DNA of 64,000 nucleotides, taken from contig DF241477.1 in NCBI GenBank assembly GCA_000507305.1, positions 1 to 64,000 on the forward strand, written 5' to 3'. Numbering within the stretch: the stretch's first letter is position 1; every line of letters starts with the position of its first letter. The position numbers and the translations under genes are program-made. Positions 11,140 through 22,718 of this stretch are shown here, piece by piece. The notes below the pieces were generated by a model. It was not told where the DNA came from. It searched no databases and worked only from the letters and a program-made list of their open reading frames with translations. Source of the DNA: Breviolum minutum Mf 1.05b.01 (taxonomy: Eukaryota > Sar > Dinophyceae > Suessiales > Symbiodiniaceae).

Positions 11140-11392
11140 ATCGCCGCAGTCTTCTGTCTGCGGCAATCGACGTCAGCTTTGAGCAAAGATTTGCGCGAGT
11201 TCCCGCCAGTTCATCAACTGTAGGATTCATATGGATTGGGTGTTTCCTAACCTTGGGAATTGCGCGAGAACAACGTTGTGAGTTTGAACAACCCATGCAA
11301 CAACTAATATGAATCAACATTTTTTGATTGACAGAATGCATCAAAACACCGATTTTGGAAACCACTTGCAATACTACTATATGTAGTATCAT
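11140..11392 (-). CDS. Possible terminal exon(s), unidentified
   Basis: A minus-strand frame encodes a segment ending DRRLRR and a stop at 11140. A donor-like CCCAAG|GTTAGG lies inside, so it may be two exons. The plus strand is also open from an acceptor GCCGCAG near 11158. No domain recognised. Confidence 0.25.
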
Positions 11393-11629
11393 GTATCTAA
11401 ACGTATCTGTCTATAGCTGGTAGTCTTTTGCTAGTTGAAATAGTCTCGGTCAAATATGGAACATCTCCCCGTGTCAGGGTGAATAAAAAGCATACCCTAA
11501 GATTCCAGACCCCCCGTCTTGGAGTAGGATTGATGGTCGAAAAATCCCATCCCCAGAGTAGGATTTGTAGGGGAAATCCCTTTTTTAGCTAGGCAAAACT
11601 GAGGTTCCCTGCTAAAGGTCAAACTGTTA

Positions 11630-11731
11630 CTAGTTGGTGGTTTCAACATGTTTCAACCCTGTTGAAAATGCTCGTCAAATTGGATCATTTCCCCAGGGGT
11701 GAAACTAAAAAAAATTGAAACCACCACCCAG
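11630..11731. mobile_element. Family A element
   Basis: CTAGTTGGTGGTTTCAAC to TTGAAACCACCACCCAG. Confidence 0.75.
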
Positions 11732-11956
11732 TTTTGGTTCGTTACATTTAAAACCCCACTAAACTCAAAGAGGCTATATAACTGTATAAGGAACTACCCA
11801 AGATTGGCCAAGTTTGGACATATCTGGATCCTTAGGGATACTGAAACCAATCACCCCTGGAAACAGCGTCAAATTTCCAGTGCCTTTCAAACATCTGTAA
11901 AAACAAAAAAAAGCAAACATCTATGGTTGCTGCAAAAAACAACATGGCTTAAACAC

Positions 11957-12040
11957 ATAGATTTGCTTAAGGTGGTTGGAAAAAGGACAGAATATTCCCC
12001 AAATGGTGGTTCAATTGTGATTTACCATGCTAGAAAGTAA
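11957..12040. mobile_element. Family K element
   Basis: Motifs ATAGATTTGCTTAAGGTGG and GTGATTTACCATGCTAGAAA, shared with copies near 21.06, 21.6, 27.1 and 34.2 kb. Confidence 0.55.
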
Positions 12041-12719
12041 ACAATGACCTTAAGCATATCCAATGAGAAACCTACTGAGATGTCCCAGGACTTTACTAGA
12101 TGGATGGACAGTAGTTTATAAACCTATTATGCCTTTATGCCTGATGTGAACTGTATGATAACCCGGTTGCTATTGAACCCCCATCTGTACACCAAACCAA
12201 ATTGCTAATCATATGTCCGCATGGCGCAGTGTTTGTTGATTTTGTTCCACCAACGCCCACTCCGGCTTGTGGCCTGAGCCACGAACAAACAACTACTACT
12301 ATATCTCATCTCATTACACTACTTTGCTACATGTATGACTAAGGATATGGGGGTGATTTTCTTTCATACTCCCATTCACAACTTAGGCATTTTGCGTTCT
12401 GTCTCATCTCAACCAAAAACTTGGAACGTGACACACCCTACAAAGTCACAGTCATCACCAGGATTTTGTTTTTTTTTTGGAATCCGGGGGATTCCATAAA
12501 CCTTCATCAATTCTACTGGGATTTGGACCCGTGGTAACTTAGGAGGAGTCCCCTAAATGGGATATAAACCAACTTCCTAACTAGTCCCTAAGAATCCACG
12601 TATGTCCGATTGGAAAGGGATTCAACCTAGAATCCTATTCTAGGGATGGGATTGGAACCCTCAATCCTATTCTAGGGAGGTATTTGGATTCTTAGGGAGT
12701 TGCTAACTTCCATGGACAC

Positions 12720-15700
12720 CTATAGTGTTTCTGGGTTGGGGGTAGATTTTCACGAATATCTTTCAACCTCGCGAACCTTCCGCCATCCAAAACCCCCAGA
12801 GGACCTGAGATACTAAGCCAACCCAATAGACATGGAATGGCGAAGAACAAGTGGACAAACGTTGGCTCGGACACCAAACTCCTTCATTGAAGAAAACAAT
12901 TGTTTAAACAACGGAAATGTGAAGTCAAAAGAGGAAATCCGCTAGACATTCAAATATATAGTTCCTTGACATGTGTTTGGTGTTTTGGATTGTATGTTTG
13001 GGGGGTGTCTTGTGATATCTTCTCAGCAATTTTGTTTAGATGTCTAGGGAAAGTATGCTGGATGAATGATAGATACAATTATATGATACATGTCTGTGTG
13101 TGTATCAAGTTCATGTTTTCTTGCGAAGGCATAAAATTCTGAAGACAACATTATTCATGACATCAGCCAATCGAAATAACCATGATAGTATGACTGTTAC
13201 TGTTGATGGAAGAAATCCCAAACAACCACCTGGGATGTATAAAACCCCGTAAATAATGGGATAAACTACCAACCTCAACTGGTTTGCTGGATGGAATCGC
13301 ACCGCACCGCACCTGGAGGACAAGCACAAGCCCGTGGTAAAGGGCACCGTTGCCACGCACCTCGGGACATTTGTTTTGGGGATGATGGTTCCAAGTAAAG
13401 GTGAAGGAAGGCGTATGCAAAAAATATAACAAAAGATGTAATTTGAGTGACTCTGCCAAAGTGTTGATGTGAGATATGTTTACTCCTGAGATGGTTCCAG
13501 TGAAATAATGTTGATGGAAAAGAATCCTTCTAACTAGTTGAGGTTGGTAGTCTACCCCATTATCTTTTTAGGGTTTTATACATCCCAGGTGGTGCAGGAT
13601 TTCTTCCATCAACAGCAGTTGTGTGTTTTGTTTTATATCTGCACTTGCTGCGGCTGTTCGAAATAAGATCTTCAGCCATTTGAAACTTGGTACTGTAGGT
13701 AGAGTTCCAGCATTTTTAGCAATGAATTCATGTTCTACGGGTGTAAAATATAAATAAATACCACACTAATATACATGTTGAAGGTGGCTAGTTGGAAACC
13801 ACTTCATTCATATCAAATTACATAGAAAATACACCTTAAGAATTCATGGTTAATATGGGTTTTTACTTTATCCCACATGGAAAAAATCAACATGTGGGAC
13901 CCGCAAAAAGGGACCGTTTTATCAAAGGGAGGAAATTTCACCATTGATTTTCAGGTGCCTAATATGAGTTTTCGGAATTGTAGTTGGACCAAGAGCTTCA
14001 AAACATGGAACCTTTTTGTGGTGATCTTAGTTGTTTTATAGTTTTTTTGAACCCGAATGTGTCTGTGGGTGTGAACAACAAACTTTTTGAAACTGATGGA
14101 AAACAACTGAATTCGCAGCAAATTCAAAAAAATCAGCCTCCCCAACCAAGTCCCAATGCTTTTTGTTGCCAGGAAAATGAAATATCTGCCTTGTGATTCA
14201 TGTGTGATATAACAGAAAATATTTACAAATATAGATATAGACGAAAAATAAAAATAATTTTCCCCCATTTATCCCCTTCACATCATTGTATTCAAGGACT
14301 ACACTACAACTCCCCTCCCAGTTGTTGCAATGGCAATGGTGGTTTTTTCGCCGTGGTGGCAAAAAATCTCCCTTCGACCCAACGACACAGTGGGAAGCCC
14401 AACGTTCCTCCAATGCGAATCCAGAACTGCATACATACATCGTCTTCCGTGTATCTCCTCACCAGCAGAAAGTAAGTCAGGAATAAAACAACCTGGTGAC
14501 ATCCGGGTTGAAAACGTGTTTCTTTAAAAGGAAAGAGAACATACTGTTGATAGTTCAGAAATCCAGCGATCACCAGTTCAGGTTGGTAGATTATTTTTTT
14601 AACAGGGTTTTACAAGTCCCAAGTGGTGCAGGATTTATTCCATCAACAGTATTAACATATCCAACCTCCAACCAAACAAACTGAATTGAATTGACAACTA
14701 TTGGATGAACATTGGCCTGTTGATCATGCTCAGTGCCATCAACAATGCCCACAATGAAAGGGCTGCATTTCTGGAGACTCTTGATGGGTTATTTGTAGGG
14801 TTCTTAAGGAGGGGATATTCAAGGGGAGGGGTTTTGCCTGGGAAACCCTAAGGATTCCGGCCGGGAAGATTGGGGAACCTTAAGGGAAGATAAGGGGAAT
14901 CACCACCCCCGCCTTAAGAATCCTATTAGTTATATTCAAAAACCCTTCGATCAACTCAAAGGCGCTCATCTTGGCTATCAGGGTAACCACCTAAGGTGTG
15001 GAACCAAGAATCATCAACCAGGAGCACTTATGTTGTGGTTGGAAAACCTGAAAAAAAGGTGGAATTAGTTCATATCAAGGCGGTCCCCGGGCCCCTTCCA
15101 AAAGAGTGCTTCCCCAGTTCCGAATCTGAGTTTGGAGTTTTTGTTGTGACATGTATCTCCCTTCCAATATATGGCTATGTGGCACAGACTCTATGTTGAA
15201 ATTCAGGGAGGGTATATGTTTAACAAACCTTCGTACATTTCGACGGTATGATATGTACGCTCCTCAAAAGCACACTGCACCCACAACAAAACAACTCAAC
15301 TTCAACTCCAGCTGCAGTCCATGTCACACCCGAGGTCGTCTCCTTTTCCGTACCGGGCGTATCAACAGCTGGTTGGCCAAGGAGGACAAGAGAATACAAC
15401 CTGCAAACAGCCAGTGGTCTAAAGTACACTGGTGACATTTTATTTTACCTAGTTGGTGGTTTCAACCCATTTGAAAAATATTAGTCAATTGGGATAATTT
15501 CCCCAAATAGGGCTGAAAATTAAAAAAAATATTTGGATGTTTCCAAAGATAAGGGTACCCCAAAATCATCCATTTTAATAGGGTTTTCCATCATAAACCA
15601 TCCATTTTGGGGTACCCCTCTTTTTGGAAACACCCAAATAGGGATGAACATAAAAAACAAACATTTGAAACCACCACCTAGTGACAGGTTGACGAGGTTT

Positions 15701-16399
15701 CAACCTCCATGGCTCGTAACCGAAAATGGACCAAACGTTTCGTGTTGGACCGGAAGCTCCAGGAGGGCAATGGATGGAAGAAAGCGAGCAAATTACCTGG
15801 GATGTATTTTTGACAGAAATATCATCAATAAATGGGATAAACTACCAATCCAAGAAATCTCCAACAGGACCCACTGAACGGACCCCTAAACCTGAGTATC
15901 TAATAGCCCTAGCAACTTCCTTAGGGGTCCGTTGGTAAGGTCCCATTCAATTTTTGATGGAACCAACCTCAACTACTTTGCTGGGTTTCTGAACCATAAA
16001 CACGAACCTTTTAAAAGGTAAGTTTCCTCCAGCTAAAGAAAGACTAGTTCCCAATGGTCTTGACACTTGCCTGGAAACCACTCCTTTCCAGGCACCCAAC
16101 CGCTACTTTCAATACAACTTGACGTATCTAAGGAAAAAGCTCATGAATTCACCAAAATCCAAGTCTGAAAAACAGGTGCTCCCTGAAATCATTCCCATAG
16201 GATCCATGTATGGTATATTTACCTACATTCATTCACCATAAACGTAAACCAAATGCAGGTAAATATACCATACATGGATCCTATGGGAAGAAGAATCGTC
16301 AAAAAATGTTGCTGTGGCACCTGCAGTCATGATGTTGCTGATGTGGAAGGCATCCTCTTCACCTATGGCTGTCTCTTGCTTGGACAACAAACCCCTGCG
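12720..16399 (-). CDS. Unidentified six-exon gene segment, probable membrane protein
   Basis: Exons 16399-16274, 15796-15678, 15400-15281, 14457-14308, 13360-13313 and 12881-12720 join in one frame with no stop, and all five phases agree. Acceptors are mostly AG|G (CATCCCAG|G, TTTGCAG|G, GTGAG|G, CCGAG|G, AATGAAG|G). Donors include CAT|GTATGG, TAG|GTGGTGG, CCAG|GTGCGG and ATAG|GTGTCC. The sixth exon has a hydrophobic stretch, HLFFAIPCLLGWLSI, likely a membrane helix, followed by a basic charged tail. The fourth includes FWIRIGGTLGFPLC. No family recognised. Both ends are open, so it is a partial model. The 15796-15678 exon abuts a family A element at its donor and an H-like fragment at its acceptor; introns contain elements B, A with D, and H. 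Some exons are also open on the plus strand. Confidence 0.5.
13198..13290. mobile_element. Family H element, right end lost
   Basis: TACTGTTGATGGAAGAAATC begins the copy; the core CCTGGGATGTATAAAACCCC is intact; the right terminal repeat is replaced by exon sequence. Confidence 0.65.
13509..13616. mobile_element. Family H element
   Basis: TGTTGATGGAAAAGAATCC to GGATTTCTTCCATCAACAG, a full-length copy. Confidence 0.8.
14541..14651. mobile_element. Family H element
   Basis: TACTGTTGATAGTTCAGAAA at the left; GGATTTATTCCATCAACAGT at the right. Confidence 0.75.
15449..15681. mobile_element. Family A element split by a family D insertion
   Basis: CTAGTTGGTGGTTTCAACCC starts it and GAAACCACCACCTAG ends it, but the middle is interrupted by a 100-base family D element. 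It forms most of an intron of the minus-strand gene. Confidence 0.8.
15536..15635. mobile_element. Family D element nested in family A
   Basis: GATGTTTCCAAAGAT..GGGTACCCC to GGGGTACCCC..GGAAACACC. Confidence 0.75.
16194..16287. mobile_element. Family B element, near consensus
   Basis: CCCATAGGATCCATGTATGG at one end and its exact inverse at the other. The minus-strand exon 16399-16274 reads into it and can splice at CAT|GTATGG inside the terminal repeat. Confidence 0.85.
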
Positions 16400-16499
16400 C
16401 TTGGGATGACAGTTCTGAATTATAAATCTCTCCCCATGGTTTCTACTACAGTAATTAGAATGGCACCTAACAAAAACTGTGTGGGAAAACAAACCACGT

Positions 16500-16612
16500 A
16501 CTACTTGTTGATGATTCAGAAATCCCGCGAACACCCGTTGAGGTTGGTTAGGTTATCCCATTATATACAGGGGTTTTATACATCCCACGTGGTTCGCCGG
16601 ATATCTGAACCA
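16500..16612. mobile_element. Family H element
   Basis: TACTTGTTGATGATTCAGAA at the left and the core GGTTTTATACATCCCACGTG; right end diverged. Confidence 0.6.
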
Positions 16613-16720
16613 AACTCCTCAACCTCCACAAGGTGAATCTAAGTACTCTACCAGGCACGGGCTAAACGGCTAAACGTAGACCCAATGAAAATAGGTACAA
16701 CCGCCGTCCATGGACAAAAA

Positions 16721-16836
16721 TATGGGTGTTTCCTTAAATGGTGGTACCCTCAAATCATCCATTTTAATAGGGTTTTCAAGTTTTCCATTATAAACCATCC
16801 ATTTTGGGGTACCCCTATTTTTGGAAACACCCATAT
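16721..16836. mobile_element. Family D element
   Basis: TATGGGTGTTTCCTTAAATG to TTTTTGGAAACACCCATA, near-perfect inverted arms. Confidence 0.85.
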
Positions 16837-16861
16837 GGACATTGAACAAAGAAGTATATCA

Positions 16862-16960
16862 CTACCAGGTTTCCATGGAAGTGATCGCAAGGATCGCGTT
16901 TGTAAGTTGGTTAATTTCACCTATTTACAGAACGTATTCAACCCACTTAGATATATAGGG
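16862..16960. repeat. Family G partial copy
   Basis: CTACCAGGTTTCCATGGAAG followed by a GTAAGTTGGTTAATTTCACC stretch, matching the right half of family G in reverse. Confidence 0.5.
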
Positions 16961-17245
16961 CTTCTAATCCGTTTATATACTAAGCAACATTCACATCCCT
17001 TGATACCCTGGATGAATTCCCTTCAACAACAACACTTGGGGTTGGAGCCTTGATTCATCTGGATTCCTCTGCTCAGTGTCTCAACAAAGCTTTCATTTCA
17101 ACGTTCATTCCAGTTCTTTGGGTATGTTTTTAAAGTTACAAAAAAAGGGTACATATAAAGATCGTGTATATATATATAATATATATATATGATACAGTTT
17201 GTGTATCAATAATATGTATATATGGAGGTAGGATGACTCATGAAC

Positions 17246-17541
17246 CTCCGTCTTTGGCATTCCAAGTGGCTGCAATGCTTGGCATCGAATAAGCAAAGCT
17301 GACACCGCAAGCCACCAGCCTGTCCCAGGAAGTTAGGGTCAAAGGTAAGGATCGTGGGATTACAACGGTTACAACCCCAATATACCCCATTTATTTTAAG
17401 TAGGTGGAATAACCAATTTACTAGCTTCCTAGGACATCCAAGTACAAGATGTGCCTTTGCCAATTATAATCAATTATACGCAGGGTGATACGGTTACATT
17501 TTGTGTCGCCATTTGTTCTTGTCTTCCAAGTCTGAAAGGAC
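17246..17541 (-). CDS. Two unidentified exons flanking a family I element
   Basis: Exon 17541-17436 follows CAGAG|G and ends TTGGAT|GTCC, where the GT is inside the terminal repeat of the family I element. Exon 17319-17246 follows CTAACTTCCTGGGACAG|G, where the CTAAC branch-like site and acceptor are the element's other end, and closes GGAG|GTTCAT. The second exon encodes a small-residue, hydrophobic segment (LVACGVSFAYSMPSIAATW). Phases of the two do not match as drawn, so a boundary is slightly off. Function unknown. Confidence 0.4.
17321..17442. mobile_element. Family I element acting as an intron
   Basis: TGTCCCAGGAAGTTAGGGTC at one end and AGCTTCCTAGGACATCCAAG at the other. It fills the gap between two minus-strand exons almost exactly. 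Confidence 0.75.
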
Positions 17542-17831
17542 CTCTGTTTGTGAAATTTTATCTTTTTCACAGGATTCGATACCTCAAAACAAAAATACGA
17601 CTTCAAATTGGTTATCTTAGGCAGCTTCCCTCCTTTTAAGAAAACAGATGCCAGCGCACTTTTATCACTTTTTGTTCATCCTGCCTCATACCACCCAAAG
17701 ATGTATAGCACGAAGCACACTTGCTGAGGGACATCCTGCAGCTCTGCTTGGATCACTCAACGGCACCACTACCCAAGCAATACGGGATGTCATCGCCTGT
17801 AACATGTTCAATTCAAGAAAAGTTCTGGAGC

Positions 17832-17855
17832 TCATCATCATCATCATCATCATCA

Positions 17856-17888
<33 letters not shown>

Positions 17889-17893
17889 TCATA
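17832..17893. repeat. CAT/CGT trinucleotide microsatellite
   Basis: A CAT run changes to a CGT run without interruption; the Met, Ser and Val-rich ORFs over it are artefacts. Confidence 0.9.
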
Positions 17894-18068
17894 TTTCACC
17901 AACACCAAAAACCATTAAAAGAAACTTTGGGAAACATGTGTCCATACTTCAAATACCCCAAGTTTTTCCAAAGGAATACACGAAACAGAATCTAACAAAA
18001 TCGGAAACCAAAATGGCAGATCCATAGAGATTGAATCAGTGTTTACCAGGCAAAACTGGAATTCTCAC

Positions 18069-18324
18069 TAGGTGTAATACATCCAGTCTCAGTGCATCTG
18101 CAATCGTCTGGAAGTGCTGTTTTTTAAAGCAAATCTGCTGTGATGAATGGGAAACTAGTGAAATGAGAATAGCATCCCTAAAAGGTATCAGATTCAATCA
18201 ATATGTGTCTGTTTCAAAAAAAAAAGGTCCCCTCAAAACCATTGAGTGCCCAAAATAAGCTTGCGTGAACATCATGGCATGCCCTTCCTGGAGAAGAAAC
18301 TTGGCCATCACCACCCAATGAAAC
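18069..18324 (-). CDS. Two unidentified exons
   Basis: Exon 18324-18240 follows a strong acceptor (GCGATTTGCTGCAG|G) and encodes a Gly/Ser-rich start (VSLGGDGQVSSPGRA). Exon 18177-18069 follows CCTTTTAG|G, encodes a helical segment (HFQTIADALRLDVLHL) and ends CTA|GTGAGA. Phases differ by one base, so one donor is misplaced. The plus strand is open across 18246-18455 with a charged frame ending at a TGA, which I consider less likely. Confidence 0.4.
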
Positions 18325-18819
18325 CTGCAGCAAATCGCTTGGAAAGCGAGGAGACAAGAGATTGGCGATTTTGTGAAGAAGATTTGGTAGAGAAGTCATT
18401 CACTTGTTGTATATGCAAAACCGTTGATCACCGTTTTGTTGCGGAAGGATGGTGATAATGATAAAGACGATAGATGTAATGACGACAATGATTATGGTAA
18501 TAGTGTGCATATATATATAAATATCTAATGAGATGGTCTGACATCATTCAAGATGATTAATTTGATCAGATTCACCACAAGGATCTGCCATATCGGCAAC
18601 CTTACCATTTTCATCCATTTTCCCTTTTTTTATTGGACGACCTGAACTTTCCTATTGTGACACATATTGCCCCTGGGAATTTGCAAGGATGTTACGAGGA
18701 TGTTAAATGGATTACGGTTGGTGGTAAACACCTACCCGAACCGTGAAACTAACAGCAATTTTTGCCACTGAAAATAAGACCAAATTGCATCCCAAAAAAA
18801 TAAAATTCAATAACTTTCA

Positions 18820-18923
18820 CTAGGTGGTGGTTTCAACCCATTTGAAAAATATTAGTCAAATTGGGAATCAGGAATCTTCCTCAAATAGGGTGAAAATAAA
18901 AAATATTTGAAACCACCACCCAG
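18820..18923. mobile_element. Family A element
   Basis: CTAGGTGGTGGTTTCAACCC to GAAACCACCACCCAG. TTCA flanks both sides. Confidence 0.75.
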
Positions 18924-19321
18924 TTCATCTTCCAGTTCCTTTGGAATGATTGGAATTTTCAGGGGGTAAACTCTCGGATGGCTTCGTTTCAAGCAGGGTA
19001 TACCTATTAACTCACCACGTATTGATACCTGCCCCAAGGTTTAATGGCTGGAACCTCAAAATGATGGGGTTTCCAAATCCAAAATCTCCAGGCTCCCAGG
19101 GGCCCACCATTTTCAGGTTTCAGGATCAACTTTGGGACGGTACCAAAGGTCCAATCTTCCAATGTTTTCTCAGCTTTTAGGAACTAAAATGGACGGGAAC
19201 AACACGAATTCACCCATTTTTCATGGGAAACTTAAAAAAGGGACATATCCAAGGATGTCTTCTGTCTTCCAACGACAGTTTTGCTGTTTTTTTTTGTCGA
19301 TAGTCTATTGGACCCGCCAGT

Positions 19322-19708
19322 TTAGCAATCTCTTTTATGTGTGTCTGGCCGCTGCATCACCAAATCTAATTTGAGTGCCCCTTGGCACAGCCTCCGCAGT
19401 TGTTGCGTACCGTCAGAAAGACGATAAATCTCCAGTTCTTGGTAGACCACATAGATCTTGGTTGGAAAGGGTGGATTCTTTCCAGAGCAAAATCGGCCAG
19501 GGTGGTGGTGGTTGGAGGGGGTTGGTGGTTCTGGTTGTGTTTGTGCCTGTTGTGCTTGTTGCTGTTGTTGTTTGAAGCCTTGAAGGTTATTGCCCTGTTC
19601 GCTAGGTCTTATTAACCACAAACAATGAATACAAATCTTGCCCGTACTTGTACCCACTAGGAAAACGTTCTTGGTCCACCGTCCACTTGATATCTTCGGA
19701 GCCAAACA
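19322..19708 (-). CDS. Gln/Asn-rich exon pair ending in a stop
   Basis: Exon 19708-19624 (after AAACACAG) encodes a polar segment containing KWTVDQERFPSGYKYGQD. After a 29-base GT..AG gap, 19594-19322 is open in two frames. One is Gln-rich (a run of five Q, then PEPPTPSN and HHHPGRF) and reaches a stop at 19322. The other is phase-compatible with the first exon, Asn/Lys/His-rich, and closes slightly earlier. Low-complexity linkers of this kind are common; no domain recognised. A 29-base intron would be unusually short. Confidence 0.4.
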   Translation of the reverse strand, partial: CLAPKISSGRWTKNVFLVGTSTGKICIHCLWLIRPSEQGNNLQGFKQQQQQAQQAQTQPEPPTPSNHHHPGRFCSGKNPPFPTKIYVVYQELEIYRLSDGTQQLRRLCQGALKLDLVMQRPDTHKRDC

Positions 19709-19739
19709 CTGTGTTTTTTTAATTGGCAACTATGTATAA

Positions 19740-20740
19740 GTAAGTTTCAATTACAACTTCTACACTTCATCTACACTTCATATATAGCCCACCCACCCAC
19801 CGCCCACCCCAAAAAAAATCGGATTCCCTCCCAAAAAAAGAAGCCTTATCTCTTTTTTCCATATCCATTTTTTCAGGGTCTCTCAAAATTCCCCAACTGT
19901 TGGACTTCAGGAAGTCACCCACCAGAAATGGCTGAGCTTGACCGGATGATCCGGACTGAGGCACCACCCAGCAGCAGAAAGAGGCCCAACATCCATTGAC
20001 ACCTGCGACGTTCGGTTACCCTTAATAAATAAGGCCGGGCTATTTAAACCCAGCTGTTTCTGAGGGGGGTACGTTTGGGGGGGGGGATGGTTGATTAGTG
20101 ATATTAAAAGAAGAAACCCCCGGAGAGATTTTCGCTTTGCGGTTGGATTTGTTTTGTGGACGTTGAACGGTTTTTCGCTGAAATAAACTAAACGTTTGTA
20201 AACTTGTTGGTTGGCTTTCCTGGCAAATATATGATCAGTTTTCTCTTGGAAGAGGTCTCCGAGAATTCTTGAACGAGTCAGAGATTGTGGATCCGCAATT
20301 TTCCGAAATCATGTCATCTTTTCGGAAGATTCTGAGATCATAATTTCCCACATCTAAATCTAAACCACCAATGAGGGCAAAGACTTGTCACTTGATGCCG
20401 TCAGACACTTTACCCACAGTTGAGCAGGTTGATCAAAACCCCAGTTGGTTGTTTTATATGGTGGATATTTGTGGATTAATTATGTAATACTACCCAGTTT
20501 ATATTTGGCTTATAGCAAGATATAACAAGCCATTCTAATAAGGATCCCTATTAACCTGGCTTATAACAAGCCATTTTAAGGATCCCTAAGTATTAACCAA
20601 CCAACCCAGCATTTCATGGTTCATTCACCAAACCCTTCGGGTTCAACGGTTTTCACCATGACAAGCCCCTTGGACCTGGACAAGGCCCGATGTCTCTGGC
20701 CCTGATGTTGTTGATTGAAGGCCTCCCAAAAGTAGTCCGA
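19740..20740. other. Spacer with no recognised gene
   Basis: Contains a short C/A-rich tract near 19790, a G run near 20080 and a duplicated GCTTATAACAAGCCATT motif near 20511 and 20560. No exon or full inverted-repeat element is supported. Confidence 0.35.
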
Positions 20741-20901
20741 CTTGGTGGTGGTTGAACCACCCATTTGTGGTAGATTGTGGTTTCACCCCATCATCTTAGA
20801 TCTAACTGTGGAGTGGCTATAGTGGATATGTTGTGGGCCATGTTAGCGGTTGAATTGCCCAAGGTGCGGGGTGAAAATAAACAATATTTGAAACCACCTA
20901 G
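20741..20901. repeat. Family A degenerate copy
   Basis: CTTGGTGGTGGTTGAACC at the left and GAAAATAAACAATATTTG then AAACCACCTAG at the right, with a diverged interior. Confidence 0.55.
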
Positions 20902-20934
20902 ACAGTTGTACGATCTGGGAGTGTAGAAACAGCT

Positions 20935-21037
20935 ACCCTCCGGTAAACTAACATAGCAATGGAATATCCCAATTTATTAATAGAAAATACATCTTCAAAG
21001 GCTCCATTATTTCCATTGCTATGTTTCTTTACCGGGT
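20935..21037. mobile_element. Family C variant (GGTAAAC type)
   Basis: ACCCTCCGGTAAACTAACAT at the left and CCATTGCTATGTTTCTTTAC at the right. The same variant recurs at 52.6 kb. Confidence 0.65.
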
Positions 21038-21056
21038 TGCAAGTAGAATATAATCC

Positions 21057-21125
21057 TAGATTTGCTTAAGGTAAGGTGGTTGGAAAAAAGTCAAAACCAT
21101 TCTCCCAAAGGGTGGTATATAATTT
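21057..21125. repeat. Family K partial copy
   Basis: TAGATTTGCTTAAGGTAAGG and CTCCCAAAGGGTGG. Confidence 0.5.
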
Positions 21126-21587
21126 AGGTCGTTCGAAAATCAGAACCTCATCTTTCTCCAAACAACATTAGCCAGGTGATTCAAAGTGACCTTTTTATCC
21201 CTTCGTCGGAGGTCACTTAACTGTTCAAAGGGTCACTTAACAACCCCAAGAAGGTCGCCAGCAGAATTAACAGGAGGGTGTGATACATCTTTTTTTCCGT
21301 TGAACCTCCCACCTCATGACCAGGTTTGTGAACCCATTTGCTCATCATTTACTCTTTGGCGAATTCTAACATGGAAGTCATTTTTGGGCCCTGGCTTTTT
21401 TGGACTTAGGTTCCATGTTGGTCATTTTGTTCCATGTTGGTCTGTATCAATAGAGAAAGATGATGTTTGTTTCCTCTGTTTCATCATGATGCAAAGCCAC
21501 CCAAACTATACCTAAATACAGAATGTCAAACAAAAAACAACCTTGCCTTGCATGAGTTTGTTTTTTTGGTTTACCCCCCCTACTCGT

Positions 21588-21682
21588 AAGCTTGCATTTG
21601 CTTGTTTGATGCCTGGAAAAAGTTTCAAAACTATTCTCCCCAAATGGTGGTTCAATGGTGATTTACCATGGGTAGAAAGCGA
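21588..21682. repeat. Family K copy
   Basis: CCCCAAATGGTGGTTCAATG and GTGATTTACCATGGGTAGAA are diagnostic. Confidence 0.55.
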
Positions 21683-21736
21683 AAAAAAAAAAAACACCAA
21701 TAAAAAAAAATATTAAATAAATTGTCGGCACCATAA

Positions 21737-21845
21737 CCCATGACGGATCCATGGCATTGGTACATTTACATTTAGTTGATTGTTGTCGTTTTCAATGTAG
21801 GTAAATATACGTACGTATAAAACCATCCCATGGATCCGTCACGGG
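21737..21845. mobile_element. Family B element
   Basis: CCCATGACGGATCCATGG at the left and CCATGGATCCGTCACGGG at the right. Confidence 0.75.
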
Positions 21846-21849
21846 TAAG

Positions 21850-22470
21850 ATGAATCACCGAATCATTACATCCACCAAAATCACATTATCTTCTTTACAT
21901 TGATTGAAAAAATCATGTTCTTCATGAGGTGATTTTACACTACGGACCGACCTCCAGGAAAACGTCTTTTTAGTGGAAACAACTCATGTACACCACGCCG
22001 TTGCAGACGGAAAATGCAGGCTCTCAAGATGCATTTCCTACTACAACTGGGGAAATTTCCGTACAAATATCCCGGTATGTTCATTTCTTAATATGCTGAA
22101 CTGGACATACATGCTGGCAACCTAGAAGACTTGTTACTTGAGTGACAATCAAAGAGGTGGAACGAAGACGTACAGTAGAATTTCTGAAACGCGAAATGCA
22201 TCATCAACAGGTTGTTGAGTGTTATCAACACGTTGTGAAATACAATTGTCATAGAAATGGATGTCCAAGAAATGATTTTGACATTTACTTGACATGATTT
22301 ATAACAAAAACTAATCATGACTTCTACCCATCATTGTTTTTTCGTCTTTTAGAAAGGCTTACTCACCGGAAAACAAACAAAACGAATGTCCCCTGAAAAT
22401 TCCAATTGGTTGGTTCAGATGTATATATTTCCTAGTGAAGTAGTCCCTCTTAAAAGGGGACATTCCTTTG
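21850..22470. other. Spacer with no recognised gene
   Basis: No element or exon with convincing splice sites seen. Confidence 0.3.
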
Positions 22471-22476
22471 TTTCAG

Positions 22477-22718
22477 GGTGGTGTAGTTTGGCCACCAATC
22501 CACCGATCAGATCCATCAGCCTTCCAGGAGGTGCTAAAAGAACAACGTGGGTGCCTCAAACGTTGGTGTTCGCATTTTGGGCGGCTGAAAAAATGGGCGG
22601 GAAATTTCTTGATGGCTATACTACACCCAGGTCCTCAACGGCTGGGATATCATTCCTGGGAGAGTCCCTGGCATGGTTGGGGTCATGGATTTTTTTTCAA
22701 ATCATCGGGATGAAACTC
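22477..22718. CDS. Exon-like block, strand unresolved
   Basis: On the plus strand a strong acceptor (CTTTGTTTCAG|G at 22477) opens two frames for about 240 bases, one ending in a hydrophobic stretch (LAWLGSWIFFQIIGM). On the minus strand the same block has acceptors at CTCTCCCAG|G, CCATTTTTTCAG and GTTCTTTTAG. Nearby confident exons are minus. Confidence 0.3.

Noticed and set aside
13313..13400. Weak resemblance of a plus-strand frame (THLGTFVLGMM) to choline transporter-like proteins
   Set aside because: The match is too short and the minus-strand exon fits the six-exon model in phase.
16869..16901. A 33-base plus-strand exon (CCAG|G to TTT|GTAAGT)
   Set aside because: The whole stretch is the right half of a family G element, so the splice-like signals belong to the repeat.
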